From NCBI RefSeq assembly GCF_003063665.1, contig NZ_NESF01000014.1, positions 1 through 64,000 of the forward strand: a DNA stretch of 64,000 nt, in the 5' to 3' direction. Shown here in pieces: positions 47,960-62,142 of the stretch; within the stretch, counting starts at the first letter, position 1, and every line of letters starts with the position of its first letter. The position numbers were made by a program, and so were the translations under genes. The stretch is from Limnohabitans sp. Hippo3. Its GTDB lineage: Bacteria; Pseudomonadota; Gammaproteobacteria; Burkholderiales; Burkholderiaceae_C. The notes below the pieces were generated by a model. It did not search any database, had not been told where the DNA came from, and was given only the letters and a program-made list of their open reading frames with translations.

Positions 47960-47988
47960 TTGGCACGGTTGCTGCAGTGCACTACACT
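47960..47988 (+). promoter_or_regulatory. sigma-70 promoter of gltBD
   Basis: TTGGCA (47960-47965), 17 bp, then TACACT (47983-47988). The gltB ATG at 48022 is preceded by TAGGAGCG. The promoter starts 4 bp after the right end of the RAYT element, so any upstream activator sites were separated or replaced by it. Confidence 0.7.
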
Positions 47989-48021
47989 CTTCGATCTGCG
48001 TGAAAACCCTTAGGAGCGCCC

Positions 48022-52716
<4,695 letters not shown>

Positions 52717-52745
52717 GCCCCACGTCAAGAAGCTAAGGAAACATC

Positions 52746-54227
52746 ATGGGAAAAATCACAGGTTTCATGGAATTTGAGCGCATCGAAGAAGGCTACAAGC
52801 CCGTCACCGAGCGCCTGAAGAATTACGGTGAGTTCGTGATCGGCTTGACACCCGAGCAGTCCAAAACCCAGGCAGCCCGCTGTATGGATTGCGGCACGCC
52901 GTTTTGCAACAACGGCTGCCCGGTCAACAACATCATTCCGGACTTCAACGACCTGGTGTACCAGGGCGACTGGAAGAACGCGATCGAGGTGCTGCACAGC
53001 ACCAACAACTTCCCGGAGTTCACGGGGCGCATTTGCCCCGCGCCTTGCGAGGCCGCTTGTGTGGTGAACTTCAACGGCGATGCCGTGGGCATCAAGTCCA
53101 TCGAGCACGCCATCATTGACCGCGCCTGGTCCGAGGGCTGGGTCACACCCCGCCCCGCCAAGGTCAAAACCGGCAAGACCGTGGCCATCATTGGGGCTGG
53201 CCCCGCTGGCCTGGCTGCAGCCCAGCAGCTGGCGCGTGCAGGCCACGACGTGACCTTGTTCGAGAAGAACGACCGCGTGGGTGGTTTGCTGCGCTACGGC
53301 ATCCCCGACTTCAAAATGGAAAAGTCGCACATCGACCGCCGCGTCAAGCAGCTGGAAGCTGAAGGCGTGAAGATCCGCACCAGCGTGTTGGTGGGCGAGT
53401 GGCCCAAGGACTCCAAGGTCACCAACTGGGCCAAGGAAACCATCAGCGCCGAGCAGCTCAAGAAAGACTTCGACGCTGTCCTGCTCACCGGTGGTTCCGA
53501 GCAGTCGCGTGACCTGCCCGTGCCTGGCCGCGACCTGGATGGCATCCATTTCGCGATGGAGTTCCTGCCCCAGCAAAACAAGGTCAACGCAGGCGACAAG
53601 CTCAAAGGCCAGCTGCGTGCCGATGGCAAGCATGTCATTGTCATTGGTGGCGGTGACACCGGCAGCGACTGCGTGGGCACCAGCACACGCCACGGCGCCG
53701 TCAGTGTGACCCAATTCGAGGTGATGCCCGAGCCCCCCGAGAAAGAAAACAAGCTGATGGTCTGGCCTTACTGGCCCATGAAGCTGCGCACCAGCTCCAG
53801 CCACGACGAGAGCGCCGAAAAAGGCCTGCTGCAGCGCGAGTTCGCCATTTCGACCAAGGCCTTCATCGGTGAAAAGGGCAAAGTCACCGGTCTGAAAACC
53901 GTGCACGTCGAATTCAAGGACGGCAAGATGGTCGAAATCGCCGGTACCGAGAAGGAATACAAAGCCGATCTGGTCCTGCTGGCCATGGGTTTCACCAACC
54001 CGGTCGCCACTGTGCTCGACGCCTTTGGCGTGGACAAAGACGCCCGCGGCAATGCCAAGGCCAGCACCGACTTCACGGGCGGCTACGCCACCAACGTGAA
54101 CAATGTGTTTGCCGCAGGCGACATGCGCCGGGGTCAGTCGCTGGTGGTGTGGGCGATCCGCGAAGGCCGCCAAGCCGCACGCGCCGTCGACGAATTCCTG
54201 ATGGGGCAAAGCGACCTGCCGCGCTGA
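52746..54227 (+). CDS. gltD: glutamate synthase small subunit
   Basis: This flavoprotein passes electrons from NADPH to GltB. The 493-residue subunit has two N-terminal iron-sulfur cysteine groups: C46, C49, C54, C58 ([13 protein letters not shown]) and C97, C101, C105 (CPAPCEAAC). The FAD loop is [20 protein letters not shown], the NADPH loop [12 protein letters not shown]. It ends with [14 protein letters not shown], typical. A strong terminator-like hairpin follows at 54301-54331. Confidence 0.98.
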   Translation: MGKITGFMEFERIEEGYKPVTERLKNYGEFVIGLTPEQSKTQAARCMDCGTPFCNNGCPVNNIIPDFNDLVYQGDWKNAIEVLHSTNNFPEFTGRICPAPCEAACVVNFNGDAVGIKSIEHAIIDRAWSEGWVTPRPAKVKTGKTVAIIGAGPAGLAAAQQLARAGHDVTLFEKNDRVGGLLRYGIPDFKMEKSHIDRRVKQLEAEGVKIRTSVLVGEWPKDSKVTNWAKETISAEQLKKDFDAVLLTGGSEQSRDLPVPGRDLDGIHFAMEFLPQQNKVNAGDKLKGQLRADGKHVIVIGGGDTGSDCVGTSTRHGAVSVTQFEVMPEPPEKENKLMVWPYWPMKLRTSSSHDESAEKGLLQREFAISTKAFIGEKGKVTGLKTVHVEFKDGKMVEIAGTEKEYKADLVLLAMGFTNPVATVLDAFGVDKDARGNAKASTDFTGGYATNVNNVFAAGDMRRGQSLVVWAIREGRQAARAVDEFLMGQSDLPR

Positions 54228-54244
54228 GGCTACCCGGTTATAGG

Positions 54245-54250
54245 TAAAAT
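54245..54250 (+). promoter_or_regulatory. possible -10 box of the mla operon
   Basis: TAAAAT in GGTAAAATCCC is a typical betaproteobacterial -10 element, with no good -35 17 bp upstream. If used, the mRNA would start near 54257 and carry the 54301-54331 hairpin in its leader. Confidence 0.35.
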
Positions 54251-54300
54251 CCCTTAATCTCACGGATCGGCCCAGCGCCGACCCGGTTAAAACAACACCA

Positions 54301-54331
54301 CAAGAGCCGGATCCATCCGGCTCTTGTTTTT
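54301..54331 (+). terminator. terminator-like hairpin in front of mlaF
   Basis: A perfect stem CAAGAGCCGGA / TCCGGCTCTTG with a 4-base loop is followed by TTTTT, ending 1-2 bases before the mlaF start ATG (54333). It can terminate gltBD transcripts. Because it directly abuts mlaF, it also replaces a normal ribosome-binding site. Confidence 0.85.
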
Positions 54332-54332
54332 C

Positions 54333-55151
54333 ATGAACGCCACAGCCACACCACCGCCTCTTGTTGAATTGCGCGACCTGACTTTCGGGTACGGCGACCG
54401 TGTCATCCTGAAGAACCTCAGCTTCAAGGTGCCGCGAGGACAAGTCACGGCCCTGATGGGCGTTTCAGGGGGCGGCAAGACCACGGTGCTGCGCCTCATT
54501 GGCGGGCAGATCCGTGCCAGCCATGGGCAGCTCTTGTTTGATGGCGACGACATCACCCCGATGCGCCAAACCGAGCTGTATGCCGCACGCCGCCGCATGG
54601 GCATGCTGTTCCAGTTCGGCGCGCTGTTCACCGACATGAGTGTGTTCGACAATGTGGCGTTCCCCTTGCGCGAACACACCCGTTTGTCTGAAGATCTGAT
54701 CCGCGACATCGTGCTCATGAAGCTCGATGCGGTGGGTTTGCGCGGTGCGCGGGACCTGAAGCCTTCCGAGATTTCCGGGGGCATGAGCCGCCGCGTGGCC
54801 TTGGCCCGCGCCATCGCCTTGGACCCTGACCTGATCATGTACGACGAGCCCTTTGCAGGCCTCGACCCGATCTCGCTGGGCACGGCCGCGCGATTGATTC
54901 GCCGCTTGAACGACAGCCTGGGCATCACCAGCGTCGTGGTCTCACACGATGTCACCGAAACCTTTGAAATCGCCGACCATGTGGTCATCCTGGCCAATGG
55001 CGGTGTGGCCGCGCAGGGCACGCCTGCCGAGTTGCGGGCCAGCACGGATCCGCTGATCCACCAGTTTGTGCATGCCCTGAGCGACGGGCCGGTGCCTTTC
55101 CATTACCCGGCCCCCACGGCCGCGCAAGACTATGACCGGAGGTCGGCATGA
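54333..55151 (+). CDS. mlaF: phospholipid transport ATPase MlaF
   Basis: This is the ATPase of the Mla system, which moves phospholipids between the membranes to keep outer-membrane asymmetry. The 272 residues include Walker A GVSGGGKTT (43-51), the signature ISGGMSRRVALARA, Walker B LIMYDEPFAGLD and H-loop VVSHDV. ATG 54333 was chosen over a TTG at 54324 because the latter lies inside the hairpin. There is no Shine-Dalgarno sequence ahead of it. The stop overlaps mlaE by 4 bp. Confidence 0.95.
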   Translation: MNATATPPPLVELRDLTFGYGDRVILKNLSFKVPRGQVTALMGVSGGGKTTVLRLIGGQIRASHGQLLFDGDDITPMRQTELYAARRRMGMLFQFGALFTDMSVFDNVAFPLREHTRLSEDLIRDIVLMKLDAVGLRGARDLKPSEISGGMSRRVALARAIALDPDLIMYDEPFAGLDPISLGTAARLIRRLNDSLGITSVVVSHDVTETFEIADHVVILANGGVAAQGTPAELRASTDPLIHQFVHALSDGPVPFHYPAPTAAQDYDRRSA

Positions 55152-55930
55152 TCGCCGCCATGTTGGGCGCTTTGGGCGCATCCACCCGACAGCTGCTGGC
55201 CGACTGGGGCTTTGGCGCCCGTCTGTTTTTCAAGCTGCTGGGCATGTCGGGCGCTGCGCTCAAACGCTTCGGTCTGGTGCGTGACCAGGTGCATTTTCTG
55301 GGCAACTACTCGCTGGCCATCATCACGGTGTCGGGCCTCTTTGTGGGCTTTGTGCTGGGTTTGCAGGGCTACTACACGCTGCAGCGTTATGGTTCGGCCG
55401 AGGCGCTGGGCTTGCTGGTGGCCCTCAGCCTGGTGCGCGAGTTGGGCCCGGTGGTGGCCGCCTTGTTGTTTGCCGGTCGCGCCGGGGCATCGCTCACGGC
55501 CGAGATTGGCCTCATGCGTGCCGGTGAGCAGCTCACGGCTCTCGAGATGATGGCGGTGGACCCGGTGCAGCGCATCTTGGCGCCGCGCTTTTGGGGTGGC
55601 ATCATCGCCTTGCCCTTGTTGGCGGCCGTGTTCAGTGCGGTGGGCATCTTGGGTGGTTATGTCGTGGGCGTGTTGCTGATCGGCGTGGATGCGGGTTCTT
55701 TCTGGAGCCAGATGCAAGGCGGCGTCGATGTGTTCAAGGACGTGGGCAACGGCATCATCAAAAGTGTGGTGTTTGGCGTGGCGGTGACCTTCATCGCCTT
55801 GCTGCAAGGCTATGTGGCCAAGCCCACGCCCGAAGGTGTGGCCAGTGCCACCACGCGCAGTGTGGTGGTTTCTTCTTTGTCGGTGCTGGGGCTGGATTTC
55901 ATCCTGACCGCGATGATGTTCAGTATTTGA
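55148..55930 (+). CDS. mlaE: phospholipid transport permease MlaE
   Basis: This inner-membrane permease of the MlaFEDB complex has 260 residues with about five hydrophobic segments. VRELGPVVAALLFAGRAGAS and LTALEMMAVDPVQRILAPRF are the conserved cytoplasmic elbow and coupling region. It overlaps mlaF by 4 bp and is 10 bp ahead of mlaD. Confidence 0.95.
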   Translation: MIAAMLGALGASTRQLLADWGFGARLFFKLLGMSGAALKRFGLVRDQVHFLGNYSLAIITVSGLFVGFVLGLQGYYTLQRYGSAEALGLLVALSLVRELGPVVAALLFAGRAGASLTAEIGLMRAGEQLTALEMMAVDPVQRILAPRFWGGIIALPLLAAVFSAVGILGGYVVGVLLIGVDAGSFWSQMQGGVDVFKDVGNGIIKSVVFGVAVTFIALLQGYVAKPTPEGVASATTRSVVVSSLSVLGLDFILTAMMFSI

Positions 55931-55940
55931 GGAGGACGGC

Positions 55941-56420
55941 ATGCAACGTTCAAAAAATGATGTGTGGGTGGGTTTGTTTGTGCTGCTGGGGGCTGTGGCC
56001 ATCCTGTTCCTGGCGCTCAAGGCCGCCAACTTGCTGACCTGGAGTTTCAGTCAGGATTACGAAGTCAGCGCCAAGTTCGACAACATTGGCGGGCTCAAGC
56101 CCGGTGCGGCCGTCAAGAGTGCCGGTGTGGTGGTCGGGCGTGTCAAGAAGATCGAGTTCGATGGCGAGTCTTTTCAGGCCAAAGTCACACTGGCCTTGCA
56201 GTCCGAGCATGCCTTTCCCCAAGACAGTTCCTTGAAAATCCTCACCAGCGGTTTGTTGGGCGAGCAATACCTGGACGTGTCGCCTGGTGCTGACGAGAAA
56301 AATCTGGTCGCAGGCGACAAGATCGCTTCGACCCAGTCGGCGGTCATTCTGGAAAACCTGATCAGCCAATTCCTTTACAGCCAAGCAGAAAAACCTGCGG
56401 CAGAAAGTCAAAAACCATGA
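55941..56420 (+). CDS. mlaD: MCE-domain phospholipid-binding protein MlaD
   Basis: This is the hexameric periplasmic ring of the Mla system. The 159-residue protein has one N-terminal transmembrane helix (SKNDVWVGLFVLLGAVAILF) and one MCE domain (about 35-118: FDNIGGLKPGAAVKSAGVVV, then GRVKKIEFDG). A hydrophobic C-terminal helix (VILENLISQFLYS) lines the pore. It overlaps the mlaA gene by 4 bp. Confidence 0.95.
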   Translation: MQRSKNDVWVGLFVLLGAVAILFLALKAANLLTWSFSQDYEVSAKFDNIGGLKPGAAVKSAGVVVGRVKKIEFDGESFQAKVTLALQSEHAFPQDSSLKILTSGLLGEQYLDVSPGADEKNLVAGDKIASTQSAVILENLISQFLYSQAEKPAAESQKP

Positions 56421-57148
56421 AGTTCCTGACCCGACGAATCAGCCTGATGCTGTTGGGCTGCGTGTTGCTGGTTTTGCAAGGTTGCGCCACGGTCACCAAT
56501 CCTGACTCACGCGATCCTTGGGAGTCCATGAACCGCAGCGTCTACAAATTCAACGATGCACTGGACACTGCGGCCATCCAGCCTGCTGCCAAGGCTTATG
56601 TGGCTGTGTTGCCCAGTCCGGTGCGTACCGGGATTCACAACTTCCTAGGCAATCTCGGCGACGTGTGGTCCATGGCCAACAGCGCTTTGCAGTTGAAGGG
56701 CCAGGCCACGGCCGAGACCTTCATGCGTATCACGGTGAACACATTTTTGGGCTTGGGCGGCGTTCTGGACGTGGCCTCCGAAATGCGGCTTGAAAAGCGC
56801 AAGGAAGACTTTGGCCAGACCTTGGGCTATTGGGGTGTCAAACCCGGGCCTTACGTCGTGCTGCCCATTTTGGGCCCGTCTACCTTGCGTGACACCTTGG
56901 CCACACCGTTGGACATGAAGGGGGATGTGGTTCAGCAATTCAACGATCAGGCTGCCCGCAATGTGTTGTCAGTCACCCGTGTCATGGATGTGCGCTCAGG
57001 TTTGCTGCAGACGGTGGATGTGATCAAGGCGGCGGCTTTGGACCCTTACACCTTTGTGCGCGATGCCTATTTGCAAAAACGCGAAAACGATGTGCATGAC
57101 GGCAATCCGCCAGCCAACTTTGATTACACAGAATCAGAAACACCCTGA
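56417..57148 (+). CDS. mlaA: outer-membrane lipoprotein MlaA (VacJ)
   Basis: This lipoprotein removes misplaced phospholipids from the outer leaflet and gives them to MlaC. The 243 residues start with a lipoprotein signal whose lipobox is LQGC (C23). DPWESMNRSVYKFNDALDTA is the VacJ signature, and the YVVLPILGPSTLRD region forms the membrane-embedded doughnut. It lies inside the mla operon, as in Burkholderiales, rather than apart from it as in E. coli. Confidence 0.94.
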   Translation: MKFLTRRISLMLLGCVLLVLQGCATVTNPDSRDPWESMNRSVYKFNDALDTAAIQPAAKAYVAVLPSPVRTGIHNFLGNLGDVWSMANSALQLKGQATAETFMRITVNTFLGLGGVLDVASEMRLEKRKEDFGQTLGYWGVKPGPYVVLPILGPSTLRDTLATPLDMKGDVVQQFNDQAARNVLSVTRVMDVRSGLLQTVDVIKAAALDPYTFVRDAYLQKRENDVHDGNPPANFDYTESETP

Positions 57149-57226
57149 AACAAGGCCATGAAATTCGACCCTGGTCGCGTTACAGTTGTTCACAAGACCC
57201 GGCGCGGCTGACCGTATAGTGCACCC

Positions 57227-57880
57227 ATGAAAAACATGCTCTCCATGCTTTTGCCCCGTCGCCATATGCTGGTGATGGCCTCTGCCTTTGCCTTGCTCGC
57301 CAACGTGGGGCCGGCTTGGGCCGCAGACGAATCGCCGGATGCGTTCATCAAGCGCATCACCAATGAAACCCTGGACATGATCAAGGCCGACAAGGCCTTG
57401 CGCAATGGCGACATCGGCAAAATCATCCAGCTGGTGGATTCCAAGGTCATGCCCCATGTGAACTTTCGCCGCATGACCGCTTTGGCGACGGGCCCCGCCT
57501 GGCGCAAAGCCACACCGGAACAGCAAAAGCGTTTGCAGGAAGAGTTCAAAATTTTGCTGGTTCGGACCTATGCCGGGGCGCTCACCCAAGTCAGTGACCA
57601 GGTGGTGGTGGTCAAGCCCCTGCGTGCAGGCCAGGAAGACAAAAACCTGGTGGTCAACACCGAGGTGCGCGGCAAAGGTGACCCGATCCAGCTGGATTAC
57701 AGACTTGAAAAAACCCCGGGTGAAGGCGCTGGCTGGATGATCTTCGACCTGAACGTCCTGGGCGTTTGGTTGATCGAGAACTACCGCACCCAGTTCACCA
57801 AAGAGATCAATGCCGGAGGCATTGATGCGCTGATCGCCAGCCTGGCCGCGCGCAACAAATCCAACGCCAAGCCCGCCTGA
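57227..57880 (+). CDS. mlaC: periplasmic phospholipid carrier MlaC
   Basis: This soluble shuttle carries phospholipid between MlaA and the MlaFEDB complex. The 217 residues have a signal peptide cleaved after AWAA (about 31). The Tol_Tol_Ttg2 domain shows KVMPHVNFRRMTALATGPAW and the C-terminal VNVLGVWLIENYR-like segment (FDLNVLGVWLIENYR). A TATAGT box in the 78-bp gap upstream could give an extra promoter. Confidence 0.93.
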   Translation: MKNMLSMLLPRRHMLVMASAFALLANVGPAWAADESPDAFIKRITNETLDMIKADKALRNGDIGKIIQLVDSKVMPHVNFRRMTALATGPAWRKATPEQQKRLQEEFKILLVRTYAGALTQVSDQVVVVKPLRAGQEDKNLVVNTEVRGKGDPIQLDYRLEKTPGEGAGWMIFDLNVLGVWLIENYRTQFTKEINAGGIDALIASLAARNKSNAKPA

Positions 57881-57891
57881 ATCGTCTGCCC

Positions 57892-58179
57892 ATGATGAGT
57901 GCCTTGAAGCTGCCTGCCACCTTGTTGCACGATCAGGCCGATGCCTGCCTGGCACAGTGGGTGGCGCAGTTGGCTCAATGGCCCGCACCCTGGCCGTCTG
58001 CTGTGGCGCTCGACGCCTCGGCCCTGGCCGACTTTGACTCCTCGGCCTTGGCCGTGCTCCTGGGTTTGCGCCGGGTGGTCACACAAAAGGGCAGCGTTTT
58101 GCGGGTGGAAGGCATGACATCTCGTTTGCGAGAACTCGCCAGTTTGTACGGCGTGCTGGAGCTGCTCGAGCCCGCCTGA
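57892..58179 (+). CDS. mlaB: STAS-domain protein MlaB
   Basis: This small cytoplasmic protein stabilises and controls MlaF. The 95-residue single STAS domain includes VALDASALADFDSSALAVLL, where the Ser residues align with the conserved helix start needed for MlaF contact. It is 11 bp after mlaC and closes the mlaFEDACB order. Confidence 0.9.
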   Translation: MMSALKLPATLLHDQADACLAQWVAQLAQWPAPWPSAVALDASALADFDSSALAVLLGLRRVVTQKGSVLRVEGMTSRLRELASLYGVLELLEPA

Positions 58180-58262
58180 GGGCATGGTTCCCAGGTCTTT
58201 GGGGGTAGATCTCCAAGTCGCGCCCGGGGCCTGCGGGCCAGCACTTAAAATAGACCTCTTCC

Positions 58263-59198
58263 ATGCCAGCGCTCTCTTTCCAATCCGTCTCCAAGATTTA
58301 CCCGGCCAAACAGGCGGGCGCAGCCGCGTTCAAAGCACTGGACCAGGTCAGCTTTGACGTGGAGGAGGGCGAATTCTTCGGTCTGCTTGGTCCCAATGGG
58401 GCGGGCAAAACTACCCTGATCAGCACCCTCGCGGGCCTGAGCCGCCCCACCAGCGGGCGTGTGCTGGTTCATGGCCACGATGTGCAGACCGATTACGCTG
58501 CTGCCCGCCGCTTGTTGGGCGTGGTGCCACAAGAGCTGGTGTTTGACCCGTTTTTCACGGTGCGCGAGTCTTTGCGCATCCAGTCGGGTTATTTCGGCGT
58601 GAAGAAAAACGACGCCTGGATCGACGAGTTGCTGGACAGTCTGGGCCTGGCCGACAAGGCGGGTGCCAACATGCGCCAGCTCTCGGGCGGCATGAAGCGC
58701 CGTGTGCTGGTGGCGCAGGCCCTGGTGCACAAACCCCGCGTGATCGTGCTCGACGAGCCCACCGCCGGGGTCGATGTCGAGCTGCGCCAGACCCTGTGGC
58801 AGTTCATCGCCAAGCTCAACAAGCAAGGCCACACCGTCTTGCTCACCACCCATTACCTCGAAGAAGCCGAAGCCTTGTGCGGCCGCATTGCCATGCTCAA
58901 GCGCGGCCAGTTGCTGGCGCTCGAGCGCACATCCGACTTGCTGCGTTCGGCCACCAGCCAGGTGCTGCGCTTCAAGCTCGACGGCGACTTGCCGCCTGCC
59001 GTGGCGGCCATGGCCCGGGTCACAGGCCGCATTGTGCAGTTGCCTGTGCACAACGCGGTCGAGATCGAAAATCATCTGGCCACCCTGCGCACAGCGGGCC
59101 TGGTGGTGGAAGACGTGGAAATCCGTCAAGCCGACCTGGAAGACGTGTTCCTGGAAGTCATGAACCGCAAACAATCCGCCTCGGGAGCCCTGGCATGA
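58263..59198 (+). CDS. ABC-2 exporter ATPase (YadG-like)
   Basis: This 311-residue ATPase of the ABC-2 type has Walker A GPNGAGKTT, signature LSGGMKRRVLVAQAL, Walker B VIVLDEPTAGVD and H-loop TTHYLEEAE. The C-terminal extension (220-311) is typical of NodI/YadG. It works with the permease overlapping by 4 bp. The substrate is unknown; the position between the mla genes and murA suggests a cell-envelope role by context only. Confidence 0.9.
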   Translation: MPALSFQSVSKIYPAKQAGAAAFKALDQVSFDVEEGEFFGLLGPNGAGKTTLISTLAGLSRPTSGRVLVHGHDVQTDYAAARRLLGVVPQELVFDPFFTVRESLRIQSGYFGVKKNDAWIDELLDSLGLADKAGANMRQLSGGMKRRVLVAQALVHKPRVIVLDEPTAGVDVELRQTLWQFIAKLNKQGHTVLLTTHYLEEAEALCGRIAMLKRGQLLALERTSDLLRSATSQVLRFKLDGDLPPAVAAMARVTGRIVQLPVHNAVEIENHLATLRTAGLVVEDVEIRQADLEDVFLEVMNRKQSASGALA

Positions 59199-59950
59199 CC
59201 GGCTGGCAAACCCTGCTCTACAAAGAGGTGCTGCGTTTTTGGAAAGTCGCTTTCCAGACGGTGGCCGCACCCGTGCTCACTTCGGTGCTGTACATGCTGA
59301 TCTTCGGCCATGTGCTCGAAGACCATGTCAAAGTCTACGACCAGGTGGCCTACACCTCGTTTTTGTTGCCGGGCCTGATGATGATGGGCGTGCTGCAAAA
59401 CGCTTTTGCCAACAGCTCGTCGAGCCTGGTGCAAAGCAAGATCATGGGCAGCCTGGTGTTCTTGTTGCTCACGCCCCTGTCGCACCGCAGCTGGTTTGTG
59501 GCCTATGTGGGCTCCTCGGTGGTGCGTGGTCTGGCCGTGGGTTTGGGCGTGTTCGTCATCACCGGATGGATGGTCAACATCACGTTTGTGAACCCGCTGT
59601 GGATTTTGGCTTTTGCCGTCATGGGCGCGGCCATGATGGGCTCGCTGGGCGTGATTGCCGGGCTGTGGGCTGAAAAGTTCGACCAGATGGCCGCCTTTCA
59701 GAACTTCATCATCATGCCCATGACGTTTTTGTCGGGCGTGTTTTATTCCATCCACTCGCTGCCGCCGTTTTGGCAAAAGCTCAGCCATCTGAACCCGTTC
59801 TTCTACATGATCGACGGCTTTCGCTACGGCTTCTTTGGCCAAAGCGATGCGTCCCCCTGGGTCAGTTTGGCGGTGGTGGGCACCACCTTGGCCGTCATTG
59901 GCGGCCTGACCCTTCACCTTTTGCGCATCGGCTACAAAATCCGAAGCTGA
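59195..59950 (+). CDS. ABC-2 exporter permease (YadH-like)
   Basis: This 251-residue membrane protein has six hydrophobic segments. The segments FLLPGLMMMGVLQNAFANSS and FLSGVFYSIHSLPPFWQKLS are characteristic of ABC-2 permeases of the NodJ/YadH group. It overlaps the ATPase gene by 4 bp and the bolA-like gene starts 5 bp after it. Confidence 0.9.
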   Translation: MTGWQTLLYKEVLRFWKVAFQTVAAPVLTSVLYMLIFGHVLEDHVKVYDQVAYTSFLLPGLMMMGVLQNAFANSSSSLVQSKIMGSLVFLLLTPLSHRSWFVAYVGSSVVRGLAVGLGVFVITGWMVNITFVNPLWILAFAVMGAAMMGSLGVIAGLWAEKFDQMAAFQNFIIMPMTFLSGVFYSIHSLPPFWQKLSHLNPFFYMIDGFRYGFFGQSDASPWVSLAVVGTTLAVIGGLTLHLLRIGYKIRS

Positions 59951-59955
59951 ACCCC

Positions 59956-60198
59956 ATGAACGCTGAGCAACTCAAAGCCATCATCGCCGCAGGGCTGGAC
60001 TGTACCCATCTTGAAGTGGATGGCGATGGCCGCCACTGGAGTGCCGTGGTGGTGTCCGAAGCCTTTGCCGGCCTGCGCCCCATTGTCCGCCACCAACGGG
60101 TGTACGCCACGCTGGGGCAAAAAATGCACACCGACGAGGTACACGCCTTGTCGATGAAAACCTACACGCCCACCGAATGGGCCAAGCAAGCGCAATGA
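59956..60198 (+). CDS. BolA-family protein (IbaG/YrbA-like)
   Basis: This 80-residue BolA-like protein likely helps in iron-sulfur cluster handling with monothiol glutaredoxins. The core LEVDGDGRHWSAVVVSEAFA, the conserved RHQRVYATLGQKM and the C-terminal HALSMKTYTPTEW fit IbaG, the BolA usually found just before murA. It is 5 bp after the permease gene. Confidence 0.9.
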   Translation: MNAEQLKAIIAAGLDCTHLEVDGDGRHWSAVVVSEAFAGLRPIVRHQRVYATLGQKMHTDEVHALSMKTYTPTEWAKQAQ

Positions 60199-60236
60199 AC
60201 CGAAGGCCCTCGGGCCGCAACGCACCTACCTGACCC

Positions 60237-61502
60237 ATGGACAAACTGAAAATTCGCGGCGGCCACCGCCTGCAAGGCACGCTCGATGTGTCGGGTGCCA
60301 AAAACGCGGCCCTGCCCGAGCTGTGCGCCGCTTTGCTGAGCGCCGAGCCCGTCACACTGGCCAATGTGCCGCGGCTGCAAGACGTCTTGACCATGCTCAA
60401 GCTGATCCGCAACATGGGCGTGACGGCCGAGCACCACGAAGACGGCCGGGTCACACTGGACGCCGGAGGACTGAACAACCCCGAAGCGCCTTACGAGCTG
60501 GTGAAAACCATGCGCGCTTCGGTACTGGCGCTGGGGCCTTTGCTGGCTCGTTTTGGCCACGCCAAAGTGTCTTTGCCCGGTGGTTGCGCCATTGGTTCGC
60601 GCCCGGTCGACCAGCACATCAAAGGTCTGCAGGCCATGGGTGCGGTCATCACGGTGGACCACGGCTACATGCTGGCCAGCCTGCCCGAGGGCCGCACGCG
60701 TCTGAAAGGCGCGCGCATCACCACCGACATGGTCACCGTCACCGGCACTGAAAACTTCCTGATGGCCGCTGCTTTGGCCGAAGGCGAGACGGTTTTGGAA
60801 AACGCTGCGCAAGAACCTGAGATTCCCGACCTGGCCGAGATGCTCATCAAGATGGGCGCGAAGATCGAAGGCCACGGCACACGCCGCATCCGCATCCAGG
60901 GTGTGGAGCGCTTGCACGGTTGCCAGCACCAAGTCGTGGCCGACCGCATCGAGGCGGGCACCTTTTTGTGCGCCGTAGCCGCCACGGGCGGTGACGTGGT
61001 CTTGCGCCACGGTCGCGCTGACCACTTGGAAGTCGTGATCGAGAAGCTGCGCGATGCCGGTGCCACCATCGAGGCGGGTGATGATTTCATCCGTGTCAAA
61101 GCCGATGGCCGTCTGAAAGCTCAGAGCTTTCGCACCACCGAATACCCGGGCTTCCCGACCGACATGCAGGCGCAGTTCATGGCGCTCAACTGCATCGCGC
61201 AGGGCGCGAGCAAGGTGACCGAAACCATTTTCGAAAACCGCTTCATGCACGTCAACGAACTGGTGCGCTTGGGCGCGCACATCCAGATCGACGGCAAGGT
61301 GGCGGTGATCGATGGCGTGGAAAAACTCTCGGGCGCGACCGTCATGGCCACCGATTTGCGGGCATCGGCCAGTTTGGTGATTGCCGGTCTGGTGGCCGAA
61401 GGTGAAACCACGGTGGACCGCATTTACCACCTGGATCGCGGCTATGACCGCATGGAACTGAAACTGCGCGGCCTGGGGGCCGACATTGAAAGAGTGAAAT
61501 GA
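60237..61502 (+). CDS. murA: UDP-N-acetylglucosamine 1-carboxyvinyltransferase
   Basis: This enzyme does the first committed step of peptidoglycan synthesis by adding enolpyruvyl from PEP to UDP-GlcNAc. The 421-residue protein has K22 in SGAKNAALP and the fosfomycin-reactive cysteine C117 in [13 protein letters not shown], so fosfomycin sensitivity at this site is expected. It overlaps hisG by 4 bp. Confidence 0.97.
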   Translation: MDKLKIRGGHRLQGTLDVSGAKNAALPELCAALLSAEPVTLANVPRLQDVLTMLKLIRNMGVTAEHHEDGRVTLDAGGLNNPEAPYELVKTMRASVLALGPLLARFGHAKVSLPGGCAIGSRPVDQHIKGLQAMGAVITVDHGYMLASLPEGRTRLKGARITTDMVTVTGTENFLMAAALAEGETVLENAAQEPEIPDLAEMLIKMGAKIEGHGTRRIRIQGVERLHGCQHQVVADRIEAGTFLCAVAATGGDVVLRHGRADHLEVVIEKLRDAGATIEAGDDFIRVKADGRLKAQSFRTTEYPGFPTDMQAQFMALNCIAQGASKVTETIFENRFMHVNELVRLGAHIQIDGKVAVIDGVEKLSGATVMATDLRASASLVIAGLVAEGETTVDRIYHLDRGYDRMELKLRGLGADIERVK

Positions 61503-62140
61503 TCACGCTGGCCCTGTCCAAAGGACGCATCTTTGACGAAACCCTGCCGCTGCTCAAGGCCGCTGGCATCGAGGTGCTCGAAGACCCCGAAAAATCGCGC
61601 AAGCTGATCTTGCCCACCAACCAGCCCAATGTGCGCGTGGTGCTGGTGCGCGCCAGCGATGTGCCCACCTATGTGGAATATGGCGGTGCTGATTTGGGCG
61701 TGACCGGCCTGGACACTTTGATCGAGCACGGCGGCCAGGGCTTGTACCAGCCGCTGGACCTGAAGATTGCCAAATGCCGCATGAGCGTGGCGGTGCGCGC
61801 CGATTTCGACTACGCTGCGCAAGTGCGCACGGGCGCGCGACTGAAGGTGGCCACCAAATACACCACGATTGCGCGCGACTTTTTCGCGACCAAGGGTGTG
61901 CACGTGGACCTGATCAAGCTCTACGGCAGCATGGAGCTGGCCCCGCTCACGGGTCTGGCCGATGCGATTGTGGACCTGGTGTCGACCGGCAACACGCTCA
62001 AGGCCAACCATTTGGTCGAGGTTGAACGCATCATGGACATCAGCTCGCGTCTGGTCGTGAACCAGGCTGCGCTCAAGCTCAAACAGGCGCCGATCCGCGC
62101 CATCATCGACGCCTTTGCGGGCGCCGTGAAGAAAGACTGA
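61499..62140 (+). CDS. hisG: ATP phosphoribosyltransferase, short form
   Basis: This enzyme catalyses the first step of histidine synthesis. The 213-residue length is the short form, which lacks the regulatory C-terminal domain and needs HisZ as partner; no hisZ is in this window. [28 protein letters not shown] and the PRPP loop [10 protein letters not shown]-like sequence ([12 protein letters not shown]) are visible. hisD follows after 2 bp. Confidence 0.96.
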   Translation: MITLALSKGRIFDETLPLLKAAGIEVLEDPEKSRKLILPTNQPNVRVVLVRASDVPTYVEYGGADLGVTGLDTLIEHGGQGLYQPLDLKIAKCRMSVAVRADFDYAAQVRTGARLKVATKYTTIARDFFATKGVHVDLIKLYGSMELAPLTGLADAIVDLVSTGNTLKANHLVEVERIMDISSRLVVNQAALKLKQAPIRAIIDAFAGAVKKD

Positions 62141-62142
62141 AC

